Positions 1 through 10,924 of a DNA stretch of 64,000 bases are shown here, piece by piece. The first letter of the stretch is position 1. Every line of letters starts with the position of its first letter. Made by a program: the position numbers and the translations under genes. Source of the DNA: Artemia franciscana (Eukaryota > Arthropoda > Branchiopoda > Anostraca > Artemiidae); contig NC_088867.1 of NCBI RefSeq assembly GCF_032884065.1, positions 51,147,317 through 51,211,316 on the forward strand. Direction: 5' to 3'. The notes beneath the pieces were generated by a model, which saw only the letters and a list, made by a program, of their open reading frames with translations, was not told where the DNA came from and made no database searches.

Positions 1-90
1 GGCTACCAAAAGAGTAACATTCTGGAGCTGACCCAGGTAAAGTATTCTACACTACACGACAAGCGGTTTGGGGATTGGAATCAAACCTGA

Positions 91-225
91 ACGATGGAGT
101 AAATTAAATATTAATATCCCTTGAATCATGAAAGTGAATATACCCCAATGAGTGTTTTGTCACTTATTGGGGTACATATCATTTTTGTGATTTAAGGAAT
201 ATCAATATTTTATTTATTCCATCGT
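91..225. repeat. Imperfect foldback hairpin, ~64-bp arms
   Basis: The stretch from 'acgatgg' at 91 to 'ccatcgt' ending at 225 folds back on itself almost end to end. The left arm runs to about 155 and the right arm starts about 161. Both contain the mirrored block 'taccccaat.agtg', and the loop is only a few bases ('ttttgt'). Mismatches are scattered. This fits a small foldback MITE; a microRNA-like precursor is possible but nothing shows transcription. Confidence 0.6.
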
Positions 226-1119
226 AAATGCCGGTATAGTCGTTTTTAGGGCCACGGGAGTATCCCAATGGAATTGAAGAAAAGTAAGAGATGCAGACGA
301 AAGAAGGCAGAGTGACTGTGAATCAAGTAACAGATTAGTTGTAGAATTATTTGTTTCCTGAGTTTTATTGGTTTAAATTTTTTTACTAGTGTTTAGCAAA
401 CACTGATTTTCTTTTTGTGTTGTGTTTAATTTGTTGTGTAAGTTTACATTTTTAGCTTTTAGTATATTCACCAATTAAGCCTATGTTTATTGGGACAGTT
501 GGACTTTGTTTATATTAAATAAACAAGACAGTTTTTTTCAACTGAAAGTATGGAGCAACATCAATACTTAAAACGAAAAGAAACTATTCCCTGTATTAGG
601 GGGACTATCCCTTCTACAACTTTCACTCTTTCCCCTACACTCTTTCTACAGCTTTCACTCTTGCAAATTGATTTAAACAAATAACTTAGAACTGGGCTTC
701 TACTAATACATTTTGCTAGTCGCGTTGAAATCTTCGTCGAGCAACCGTCTAGAATAATATAAAACAAATTATTTAAACTAATACTTTACATTTATTGCCG
801 CGTAATGACAAATGAAATATTCCAAAATGTGACATAGTAAGATTATAGGACCATCAATCAGGTCGCCAAGTTTTGAATAACGCTGTAACGAACAACATTC
901 GGTGTTGTCCCGGTTTATTTTTATTTTCCATGTTTTTGGGAAGCTGGAACCGGTATACATTTTTTTTTTCCTACATGCCATTAAAAGATCGAGTTAATAA
1001 ACTAATATCTATTCATTTATAATATCTAGCAACGCTCATGAGCGTATATGTATCTATATATATAAAAATTAAGTATAAACATCAACTCAAGGGTAATTTT
1101 TTCAGTTGGACATGTTTTA
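226..1119. other. Non-coding stretch with one foldback-repeat fragment
   Basis: No gene is recognised. Around 530-640 there is a decayed fragment of the recurring repeat that begins 'caactgaaagta.ggagc', continues 'aacttaaaacga' and then 'attcc'; better copies lie at 16733, 28195 and 31735. Short reading frames on the minus strand here show no family features. The rest is AT-rich unique-looking sequence. Confidence 0.5.
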
Positions 1120-2878
1120 AATCCAAAACCAAAACAACAGTCAGGTTGTTGCTGTTGAGAAAAAACACTTGACTTTCGCCCGGGCTATTAAGCCTGGGAT
1201 CAGAAAGCGAATGCAGAGAGAAATACCAAAGCAAGTGCTAACCTCTTATGTAGTGTCGAAAAAAATTATGTATAGGACACTACTATTTTGGTGGGGAAAA
1301 AATTTAAACAAGAACCTGAAAAGGAAAAGGAATACCAGGTAGGACCAGACGATGAACGTAATAAAAGTCTTTTTGAATCACAAGAAAGCGAAAAAGCAAT
1401 TGACTTCCTATTCTTCTGAAAAGATAAAAATAAAATTAGACACCCTAAAGGACAACAAGGACCTGATTCTTTTTTATTCCGATAGTGACAAGTACTGAAA
1501 AAAATCTGATTCATATATTTATGATGATATTGACTTCATTAGTTATTTCACGGAATTTGGTACTTGACCTGATAATATAAGTGCTAACTTACGTGATTTA
1601 ATTATTACCAAGGGAGCGATCTCACCTGAGTTAAACTCATTCAACTATCCAAAAGATGAAATTAACCAAGAGATGAAATTAAAAATCCGGCTTCTAAATT
1701 CCTTTATTATATGTAGGTGAAAAATGGGGAAAAGGATAAGAGACGTGGATTTACTTACTCTAAAAGGAGAAATATGCGTTCTCTTTGAGCTCCAGGATCT
1801 TTTACACATCAGGAACAACAAATTTGTTAGAAAAAACCTAAATAGCGATTGGAGGCACATTCGTAAAATATTGATAAAACATGAAAAGACTCAAATTACG
1901 TCGTGTTGCAAGAAAAAATCCTGAAAATTACATAAAGTGTTGCGAGAAAAAAGCCTGGAAGAAGAACATAGCCTGACTAAAGCAACAACAATTGACCACT
2001 CAAATAAAAGGACTGTTGCATATGAAAAGAAAAGGTGGAAAAATGTTTTCATCCAACCCTTATTTATTATGATTTTTGGCGCAGCGTTAACTTGCCTTTT
2101 AATACTTTAAATCACTTTAGAAATTAGACAAGGAAACCTGCTTAGGTTTTGTTGAACCCGTTGCCAAGTTTGATCTTGTAATGAATGAACACATTTCAAG
2201 GGTTTTAATGAACGAAAAACTAAGATATGTCTCGTTTCTTGGGAAAACCATCCCAAAGAGCTTCTTTCTTTAACGGAAAATGAGGTACGATAGTCTATTT
2301 AAACCGAGCCAAAAGAAGCGAAGTGTATTGCACTAGCTCTACACTTCACTACAGACATAGGTAGAAAAGAATAACTTTCTATGATCTTGCGATACATATA
2401 TAAAAAGTGAAAAACAGCAGAAACATGTGAAAGTTTCATCGACTTTGTTGAGATCACAGGCACAACTGGTAAAGGAGTGTCTGAAACCCTTCTTAAGACC
2501 GTAGGAAACTATGGCCTTAACATTCAAAATTATAGAGACCAGGGTTACGGCAACGAGGCCAACATAAAGTCAAAACATTCCAGGTTGCAAAAACGAATTA
2601 TCAAACTAATTGTAATAGTCTTTTTTGTCCGCTGTGGCTGCCATAGCTTCAATTTGGTGGTTAGTGGTAGCGTCGAGTCTTCAGCTCAGTTAATGACCCT
2701 GTTTGAAAAAAAATCCAGCATCTGTATAGCCCACCCTATTCATCTCTTCAACCAAACACTGGAGCTTGTTCCTCGAAGCCTGAAGAATCTAAACTTGGCC
2801 TCCATTTACAATGAAAAAGTAGTGAACTGGTACTACAGCCCATTTAGAGCAGTGGTGAGATATAGCAATCAAAAATGA
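1120..2878 (+). pseudogene. Decayed hAT-like (ZMYM1/DUF4371-type) transposase
   Basis: The clearest part is an open frame at 2477-2878 (133 codons). It reads GLNIQNYRDQGYGNEANIKS, then a basic helical stretch, then VRCGCHSFNLVVSGSVESS. This matches the order 'GLD..N..GQGYDGA..MSG.H.G.Q', '.HC.AH.LNLV..' of ZMYM1-like/hAT transposases. Just upstream, other frames give a 'TD' block resembling 'VDETTDIS..EQLS' near 2340-2400. Around 1720-1920 a frame with 'W..I...L.KHEKT' recalls the TTF-type zinc-finger region. Frameshifts and stops separate the pieces, so this is a dead element. Two segments of the same element recur on the minus strand at 11306-11455 and 13650-13762. The catalytic-core assignment is by eye; start and end are approximate. 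Confidence 0.6.
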
Positions 2879-2889
2879 TCCAGCTTTCA

Positions 2890-3475
2890 TCAAGCTCAAT
2901 CCCTCGCTCTTTACGCTAAAGTTTGACTCTTTGCCACGGTTCTACTTTTTTTTTAAAAATAAAAACTTTAGCGTAAACAGCGAGGCGTTGAGGAGGGGAC
3001 AACCCATTTCATATACGGAGTAATTTCTGTTCGTTTTAAGTTTTAATGTCGCTCCTATCATGTTTTTGCAGAGTTTTAAGTTGCAAAACTCTGCTATGTT
3101 GTAAATTATATAAAGTTCTGATTTAGGTGAACAATGCTTACAAAAGGTAATTTAATCAAACAACATCATCATATTTTTTTATATCAAGGGGTATATCCAC
3201 ACATCAGGGGTTGAGGCGTTGAGGAGGCGTTGAGCGAGGCGTTGAGGAGGGACAACCCATTTCATATACGGAGTAATTTCTCTTCGTTTTAAGTTTTAAT
3301 GTCGCTCCTTACTTTCAGTTAAAAAAAAAACTAGTTTTTTTTTCAATTATAATATGAGACCAGTACTATCATGTTTTTGCAGTTTTAATTTGCAAAACTC
3401 TGCTATGTTGTAAATTATATAAAGTTCTGATTTAGGTGAACAATGCTTACAAAAGGTAATTTAATCAAACAACCT
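2890..3475. repeat. Duplicated foldback-repeat pieces plus ~120-bp unit in two copies
   Basis: Segment 2895-3057 holds two facing halves of the recurring foldback repeat ('ctcgctctttacgctaaag' and 'ctttagcgtaaa.agcgagg'). The right half ends 'ttttaatgtcgctcc'. A following unit ('tatcatgtttttgcag...ctctgctatgttg...aggtaatttaatcaaacaa', about 3058-3165) is repeated nearly unchanged at about 3369-3473. A second right half of the foldback repeat sits between them at about 3225-3330. The repeat of both blocks in the same order indicates a local tandem duplication. Confidence 0.7.
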
Positions 3476-3479
3476 TACC

Positions 3480-3710
3480 TTAGACCTTAGTTCCTCCAGA
3501 GCCATCGGTGGCGCATAGGGCGTCGACAAAGCCTCTCCATTCGTCTCGCATTGGTGCTGCAGCGATGACGTCTTCCCATTCAGGTATTAGTGAGGTGCCG
3601 GCCGTCCTCAGATCTCGGTCATGTGTTCGTCTCAATGTATTTTTGGGGCGGCCTCTCTTTCTTCTACCGTCTGGCTTCCATTCATAGGTTGTTCGAGGAA
3701 GGCGGCTCAT
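3480..3710 (-). pseudogene. Non-LTR retrotransposon C-terminal fragment
   Basis: The minus strand encodes 76 residues containing WKPDGRRKRGRPKNTLRRTH, then an 'EW...A..R..WR.FVDALC' ending. This is the usual tail of endonuclease/reverse-transcriptase ORFs of LINE elements ('G.RKRGRPK.TWRR' followed by 'A.DR..WR..V.ALC'). No RT core is present upstream, so it is a fragment. It lies between two copies of a ~30-bp sequence, 'tatcaaggggtatatccaca' and onward, at about 3181-3211 and 3717-3747. Those copies could be relics of the duplication that also affected 2890-3475. Confidence 0.6.
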
Positions 3711-4055
3711 TTTCGTATATCAAGGGGTATATCCACACATCAGGGGCGGGGAGTTGGGAAGCAAATGCAACAGCAGTGATCACCATATTTCGAAAGAGAA
3801 AAGGGGATTGATTGACATATTTCATTTTTGGATATTTGTAATCTGGGTTATAAGAAAAAATTACCACTGATGTGCATTTGAATTTTTTGAGGGTTTTGTT
3901 AGCTCAACATTAATAATTTATTATAGCTTTTATATGAACCTTTGCATCATATAAGCATGACCATATAAGATTATGACTGCTTCTAATTCCACTTACTCTT
4001 TGAATATCAAACTAAACTTATTTTCATAATTCTCAGAGTTCTTAGAATTAGTTAC

Positions 4056-4994
4056 TTATGCTGGGAGTACATCCACTCTATTCCTTTGGTATATTCTTCT
4101 CAAGGTTTTCATGGTATTTGTTGCTATTTCTATAAATAAGTCTTTCAACATTTTGTTAGATTCTTTGTTGAAGATAATATAAAGCAAAGGAGGAACTCCA
4201 GCGAGAAACATTAAAGACGCAAACGAAATAAAATTCATTAAAATCAAGTGTTCAAACATGTTAAGAAACTTATTTGCCACATTTCTTCCCAAATAACGGA
4301 GTGGAAGAAGAATGATTATGCTCAAAACTGCGTTAATAACTTGAGGTATTAAGACTTTTATGTTCTTGCAAGGCTGTGGGTCGCACGATTCCACTTCGTT
4401 ATCAATCCTGAGTGAAAAAACATCCAAAATAATGACTAACAAAGACGGTATTTGATTTAATAAAGTAAATAATGTTTGCGTATAGCTGTTTCTCCCTGCA
4501 TTGAATGTGTCACGGTTACAATAGATTATAGTTGGCTTAGTGGAAACATCGATGATTTGTATAGCATTTGGTGTCTCAACTGCTAAAGTAAGAATGAGTC
4601 CTAATCCAGCAATTCGAACTTGTGGCCAATCTTGTATTCTGCTTCTCCCATACAACATCACAAGACGAGTTAAACTACTGAAAATCAGCATAGTTTGTAT
4701 AAACAAAGAAAACAAGGCATATACACGACCCGATACTTCACAATACCACTTAGGGGACTCGATTATTACCAAACGAGGTATATGCAACAACAGAATAGGA
4801 ATGCACATGGCTTTGGTTACAACACAGTGGAAAATAATTATTTTATTCAATATCAAGTCTGAACTGTCGTTTATCCTTAAGCACTTTATTAGAAAGTGAT
4901 TCAAGAAAAAGGTGGTAACGAAAATTAGGATTGAAGCAATGACATAAACAGATAATAAAGCATAATATTCAGTCGTATATATTTCACTAAGCAT
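4056..4994 (-). CDS. Orphan seven-transmembrane (GPCR-like) receptor
   Basis: An uninterrupted 312-codon frame with seven hydrophobic segments at about residues 12-36, 50-72, 88-112, 126-146, 172-195, 212-235 and 248-275. Cys85, at the outer end of segment 3, and Cys159, in the loop after segment 4, could form the usual extracellular disulfide. Segment 3 ends in SSLTRLVMLYG, so the D/E-R-Y motif of rhodopsin-type receptors is replaced by LTR. Segment 7 ends PPLLYIIFN with no canonical NPxxY, followed by a helix-8-like NKMLKDLF. The C-tail is basic (about 293-312). The start chosen is the first ATG after an in-frame stop. A possible poly(A) signal AATAAA (complement of 3918-3923) lies ~135 bp past the stop. 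Predicted plasma-membrane protein; ligand unknown. A dead copy of the first ~70 codons is at 10925-11143. Intronless; I do not recognise a named ortholog. Confidence 0.75.
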   Translation of the reverse strand: MLSEIYTTEYYALLSVYVIASILIFVTTFFLNHFLIKCLRINDSSDLILNKIIIFHCVVTKAMCIPILLLHIPRLVIIESPKWYCEVSGRVYALFSLFIQTMLIFSSLTRLVMLYGRSRIQDWPQVRIAGLGLILTLAVETPNAIQIIDVSTKPTIIYCNRDTFNAGRNSYTQTLFTLLNQIPSLLVIILDVFSLRIDNEVESCDPQPCKNIKVLIPQVINAVLSIIILLPLRYLGRNVANKFLNMFEHLILMNFISFASLMFLAGVPPLLYIIFNKESNKMLKDLFIEIATNTMKTLRRIYQRNRVDVLPA

Positions 4995-7150
4995 ATTTTC
5001 ACTTTCCCTTGCAGAGTAACAATGAAATATTAAAAAGTACAGAGTTAGCTGAGATTACAGGTATTCTGTGTATACTTTTGTCTCCATGACGTACAGGAAA
5101 AGCACTAAGGCTATCAGATTATAGGTTTCAATTAAGATAGAAACACAGGTAATAAAATATGTGGATAGACAAGATAGGAAAAGCCTTTAAATTCTAAATT
5201 TATTTTTAGTTAGATGTTGTTTTATCAAATGTAGATATTAAATTAAAATTAAGTAGTTGTTGGCATCAAGCCGTGGCTAATTGTAGAAGAAGTCAAGACA
5301 GGTAGTCCGATTGAGTGAGAGGCAAATCTGGCATAAGCCCTTATTAGGTTTGTATAAAAATGATGTCAGTTCATTTGTAAAAAGATAAGTCTATCTATCA
5401 TCCGTCCATGCGTCATTCCTAGGGTGGAACTAAGGTAGATAGTCATAGAACTAAGATAGACTTTTTTTTTTAAGTGGCTTTATAGAAATCATAGGTGTTC
5501 GTAACACCCACAAGAACACTTAACTGAGAACAATCAGACGATGCCATACAAGAGACGACATTGTTTTCTGACAAGCTTAAAAGAGGGTATACAAGACAGT
5601 ATACATTTTTTCTTACTTCTTTTTGTGCCCAAGGCTAAGAGGCACGGACACGTTTCTCCTTATAAAGTTTGCGTACAGTAAGTAGATTTCATTAGATGAT
5701 AAATTTTATATATATAACATTGATTGCTTCTTCCTTCTTGTTTCAGTGGGGGGGAAGGATTAGAGCTTTATGTTTTGGGGGAAGGGGCAATTTTCTTTTC
5801 GTGACCCTCACTAAACACTATGCACTGCTTTTTTCTTTCTTTTGGCTGTTACCCAACAGGACCCTGTTTATTTTCAACTGTTACGCTCAACTTTACATTA
5901 GATAACATGATACACCTTGGCTATCTCGATATATTTTGGAGTCAGAAATTTTCCCGTTTTCAGCTATTCTATTGCGCTTTTTTTCTATTTCTTCGTTCAG
6001 CGGAACTCAAGCTTTAATAACATCTTAATAACAATATCATTAGTGTCTGAAACGTTGGGTAGTTTTGGGTAGTTATCAGCGTTTTCAGCTTATTTTCAGA
6101 ATTTATTAGTTGCTTATGTTTCAGGAACTCGTCAAATATATTTCTAGGCGATGACAAGTCACATGAAGATTTTTATGACGTAAGAGATACACTTCAATTG
6201 GCTTGTAGATGTTGAGACTCAACTATGTTGAGACATGTTGAGAGCTCACTTTGAAGCGACTTTGAAAATCTTGTTTTCTTGTAAGGTTGGTCTCCGCCGT
6301 AGCGGAAATAGTGAACCAAATTTTTACTTACTTTTTTTTTAATCAGTTTTAAAGTTTGTGGGTCTGCTTTAGGGTGACAGACTGTCAGAGGGAAATAAAT
6401 TTAAACATTTGAAACAATTTTGAAAGGCTAGGTTAGCATGTAACAGAGACAAACTATATCAACTTTACTTTTTTCTACTTTTTTAGGCTAGTAAAGCTTT
6501 TTTGGGTTAGACTATGCTAGTGCCGCCTAGATTATTTTGTCGCATAGACAAATTATCTGGGATGTGTTATATAAAAAGAAGAAGAATAAATGAACGGGAA
6601 GTATGTCAAACACACATTATAAAACCAAATTTATCATTCTGACCGAGATTTCTCTCTTTGACCGAGATTTTCCTTTCTTAAATCTCATGTTACAGAGGAT
6701 GTAAAATTGACAGCCAAAACTAGACTTTATTACTAATCGAGTAAAAAATAAATAAAGAGCGGAGCCTCCTAAAAGGAGGTATAAAGAGGCTATAATGATA
6801 TGATTAAGGTGGAAGAATAGATTTAAACTCTTAGTAGAGTGGGATGGAGGAGGGTGACAGTCATATCTGTCGGTCTTAGGCCTCGGGTACTGCAATGAAT
6901 TGTCAGTAGTAGTAACAAAAGCATCTTTAGGGAATGGTATCTTTAGCTTTAATGGAGTATTTCATCGAATCAGTGTATCGATTCTTCGTTTAATAAAAAC
7001 AAAGGTAAAGCCTACCCTTCTCGTCAAATGTTTTGTGTTGACTTTTATGAGTGAAAAAGCTACAACTTATACTGTAGAAAAATCGCTATTAGAAATATTT
7101 TTTGTTTTAATTCCAATAGAACTAAACATATATCTCATATAATCATCAAA
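4788..7150. repeat. Left arm of a large inverted duplication
   Basis: This arm comprises the 5' part of the receptor gene and its upstream flank. Read on the other strand, it matches 7485-11143. Landmarks in both arms are the receptor start, 'gagattacaggtattctgtg', 'catggagacaaaagt', 'ctatctcgatatattttgga', 'gacaagtcacatgaag' and 'ggcctgagaccgatag'. Relative to the other arm, this one carries an extra ~610 bp at about 5211-5825. The arms differ at many positions and by indels, so the duplication is not recent. Confidence 0.8.
5211..5825. repeat. Insertion present in only one arm of the inverted duplication
   Basis: The other arm reads straight from 'ttttagtta' into 'cttttttctttc' (complement of about 9290), whereas here ~610 bp intervene. 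A ~55-bp block inside it ('tagtccgattgag', then 'gaggcaaatctggcataagc') at about 5307-5352 recurs at 31676-31722, so part of it is a dispersed repeat. No coding capacity is recognised. Ends were placed by comparing the two arms and may be off by several bases. Confidence 0.55.
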
Positions 7151-7485
7151 GTAAATATAATAAATTTATAATACAAATATAATATTTTCCCTGTATCTTC
7201 TTTTCCTGCTATTTAAGCTTGCTCTCGAAACTTTGACACTTTAACTTTGACAAATGTAAAGATACCTCAAGAAGATTCCGTAATTAACAATTTTTTTCCT
7301 CTTCCTTATTAAACTAAGCCCTCTGACTGGTCCAGATATGCAAGATTTAAGGTAGCAGATTCACCTATTGTTTACCCGGCACCACCTGATTTTACCTTAT
7401 CCTGTTGTTTCTTTTAGAGAGATACAAAACTGACATTTGACAATTTCATTATTGCTACAACTTTTTACTTTTTCATCTATCTTCC
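7150..7485. other. Spacer between the inverted-duplication arms
   Basis: AT-rich sequence that does not pair with either arm. No reading frame or RNA gene is recognised in it. Confidence 0.5.
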
Positions 7486-10207
7486 TTTCCTTTTATGATT
7501 ACATGAGCTATAAGTTTATTTCTATTAGAAATAAAGCAAAAAAAATTATTTCTAATAGCACTTAGTCTACAATAATAAATGTAGCTTTTCCGCTCATATA
7601 AGTTAACACGGAACATTTGACGAGAAGGGTAGGCTATAACTTTATTTTTATTAAGCGAAGAATTGATACATTGATTTGATGAAATATTCTCTAAAAGCTA
7701 AAGATGCCGTTCCCTAAAGATGCTTCTGCTACTACTACTAACAATTCATTGCAGCACCCAGGGCCTGAGACCGATAGATTTGACTTGGCCCCTCCTCCAA
7801 CGCACTCAACTAAGAGTTTAAATCTTTTCTTCCACCCATAAGCTACCCACTCCATTAATCATGTCCTCATGGCATGAACCATAAGATTCAGCAAAGTTGA
7901 ATGGTCAAATAGCTATACCTTTGAAGATGGCATAACTTCCCACAATCCCTGGGAAAGCGTTGTAGGCTATACCATTATTTTTATTAAGCGAAGAATCGAT
8001 ATATTGATTCGATGAAACGTTCCCTAAAAGCTAAAGATGCCATTCCTTAAAGATGCTTCTGCTACAACTACTAACAGTTCATTGCAGCACCCGGGGCCTG
8101 AGACCGATAGATTTGACTGTGCCCCTCCTCCGTCCCATTCTACTAAGAGTGGGACGTAGGAGAATGTCATATAACACCTTTTGAATTACCATAGCCATAC
8201 GAAACCCGAAAATACTATTATTCTTAAAAACAATAAAGCGATTTAACCTTTTTAGCTAAAAAAAAACTCCTTTTAGGAGGCTCTGTTCTTCGTTCGTTTC
8301 CTGCTCGATTACTAAAAAAGTCTAGTTTTGGCTGTCAATTTGACATCCTCTTTAACATGATATTTAAGAAAGCAAAATCTCGGACAAAATAGGAAATCTT
8401 GGTCAAAGTAATAAATTTGGTTTTAAAATGTATGTTTAACACGCTTCCCGTTCATTTATTTCCCTTCTGTTTTATAAACAAATCCCAGATATGTTGTGTC
8501 TTTGACAAAATAATTTAGGCGATAGTAGCCTAACCAAAAAAGCTTTACTAGCCTAAAAAAGTAGAAAAAAGTAAAAGTTGATGTAGTTTGTCTCTATTAC
8601 TGGCTAACCTAGCCTTTCCAAATTGTCTCAAAATGCTTGAATTTATTTCCCTCTGACGGTCCGTCACCCTAAAGCAAGCCCACGCACATTAGAACTGACT
8701 GAAATAAAAACTAAAAATTCGGTTCACCATTTTCGCCATGGTGGAGACCAACGTTGCAAAAAAAAAATTCAAAAAAGATTTTTAAAGTTGCTTCAAAGTG
8801 AGCACGGGTGTAATTTCACAAATAACATTTATCCACTTTATGGTTTAGTCTCAACATGCACAAGTCAACTAAAGTGCATCTCTTACGTTATAAAAATCTT
8901 CACATGACTTGTCATCGCCTAGAAATATATTTGACGAGTTCCTGAAAAAAATCAAATAATAAATTCTGAAAATAAGCAGAAGACGCCGATATTACTACCC
9001 AACGTGTCAGACGTCAATGATACTGATATTAGCTGCGAGCCTGCTAAATGTACAAACAATGTGAAGGCTCGAGTTCCCGTGAACGGAGAAATAAAAACAG
9101 ACTAGAGCACAAAAGAATAGCTGAAAACAGATGAATTTCCGACTCCAAAATATATCGAGATTGCCAAGGCATGTCATGTCATTTAACATAGAGTTGAGCG
9201 TAAGGTATTCAAATAACAGTTGAAAAGTTGGCTGTCCAAAATATGTACTATCTTTCCAAGGATCGTGTTAAGTAGCAGCCAAAAGAAAGAAAAAAGTAAC
9301 TAAAAATAATTTTAGAATTTAAAGGCTTATCCTATCCCATTTATCCACATATTTCATTACCTGTGTTTCTATCTTAATTGAAACCTGATAGCTTTAGTGC
9401 TTTTGCTGTACGTCATGGAGACAAAAGTGTACACAGAATACCTGTAATCTCAGCTAACTCTGTAATTTTTAATATTTCATTGTCACTCTGCAAGGGAAAG
9501 TGAAAATCTATATATATATATATATATAAATAATTTGTAAGTTTGTGTGTTTGTCCATGTTTTGTGTTTGTCCGCAAATGACGTCTCGCACGCAAAAAGA
9601 AAAAAAAACAAAAAAAAACAAAAAAACTGAAAAAGCTAAAAAAGAAAAAAGGATAAAGGATAAAGACGAAAAAGACTAAAAAATAAAAAAAACAAAAAAA
9701 GAAAAAAAAGAAAAAAAGAAAAAACCAATAAAGAGTAATCTAAAAAAAGAAAACTAAAAAAATAAGAAACTAAAAAAAAAACAAAGGGAAAAAACTAAAA
9801 ACTAAAATAGAAAAAAAAGAAAAACCAAGAAAGGAGAAAAAACCAAAAAACAAAGAAGAAAAAGAAAACTAAAAAAGAGGAAAAAAAACTTTAAAAGGTA
9901 AAAAAGAAAGCGTGACGAGGAATCACAAGAAAAACGTGAAAACAGGCTTGCGGCTCAAAGAGAAATTACCAAAAGAAAGCGTGCCGAGGAATCACAAGAG
10001 CAACCTGAAAATTATCGCCTGGCCTTCAGGTACAGCCCAGTCGATGATTATAGCTTGAGTAGATGTGTTCAAATCGCGACTATGTCTAAAATTTGTCCCT
10101 ATTGCAAGGCCTTGAAGTTTAATGGTGAAACAATGGGAATATGTTACGCCTCAGGAAAAGTTAAACTTCCTCAATTGGCTGCACCACCAGAGCCATTGAA
10201 GACTTTA

Positions 10208-10490
10208 TGACGTTACAGACCGGGACACAAGGAATATAAATGACGACCGGGACACTCAAAGAGAAATTACAGACCAGGACACCGGAACACAAATCACGAC
10301 CAGGACACAGGGAATATAAATGACGACCAAGAAACCCAAAGAGAAATTACAGACCGAGACACCGGGACACAAATGACGACCGGGACACAGAGAATATAAA
10401 TGACGACCGGGACACAGGGACACAACTACAACGGGGACGCCGGAAGGGCACAAGGGGGATATATAAATGACGACGGGGACACAGGGAATA
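10208..10490 (+). repeat. GACACCGGGACAC-type minisatellite inside the Helitron
   Basis: Short imperfect units built from 'gaccgggacac', 'agggaatataaatgac' and 'aaagagaaattac' follow one another about eight times. The same units in the opposite orientation make up 63370-63610 in the second Helitron, so the array belongs to the element family and was not acquired separately. Confidence 0.8.
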
Positions 10491-10689
10491 TTTGATTAGC
10501 AATCACCATCAACAAAGCTCAAGGGCAATCATTAGAAAAATACGGTATAGATCTGAATACAGCTTGTTTTTCCCATGGACAATTATATGTTGATTGTTTA
10601 AGAGTCGGTAAACCTGACAATCTATTTATATGCACAGACAATGGGGCAGCGAAGAATGTTGTATATTCGCAAGTTTTACGTTGTTAAAA

Positions 10690-10775
<86 letters not shown>

Positions 10776-10891
10776 GTATTCACAGGTGGGACACAGGGAC
10801 ACAACTACAATGGCGCGTAACTAATATGGCGCGTAACGACTTGAGCACGTGGGGGGCTTGGGGGGCGAAGCGCCCCCACCAACTAGGAGTT

Positions 10892-10923
10892 GGTGTGGCG
10901 TGAAGCGCCACACCAGCAGCTAG
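10892..10923 (+). other. Helitron 3' terminal hairpin and CTAG end
   Basis: A 9-bp perfect stem with a 5-nt loop, then AGCAG, then the terminal CTAG. In Helitrons this hairpin acts as the termination signal of rolling-circle transposition. A second small palindrome (caccaac.....gttggtg) lies immediately upstream at about 10876-10895. Confidence 0.85.
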
Positions 10924-10924
10924 T

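Larger units (their letters stand above)
9507..10923 (+). mobile_element. Non-autonomous Helitron (1417 bp) with remnants of Rep/helicase ORF
   Basis: All Helitron hallmarks are visible. The 5' end is TC (TCTATATATATA). The 3' end is CTAG, five bases after a perfect 9-bp-stem hairpin (ggtgtggcg, loop tgaag, cgccacacc; 10892-10914). Insertion is between A9506 and T10924 with no target duplication. The other arm of the inverted duplication keeps the uninterrupted site ('gtgaaaa' joined to 'tatgctt'), which fixes both ends. Inside, 9908-10210 encodes KRKRAEESQEQPENY and, further on, CKALKFNGE...GICYASGKVKLP, the conserved N-terminal pieces of Helitron transposases. The stretch 10497-10670 encodes ITINKAQGQSLEKYG, then CFSHGQLYVDCLRVGKPDNL, the end of the PIF1-like helicase domain. 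The Rep HUH core and most of the helicase are gone and stops interrupt the rest. A purine-rich A-tract (9597-9900) and a (TA)n tract (10692-10773) are internal. Confidence 0.9.
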
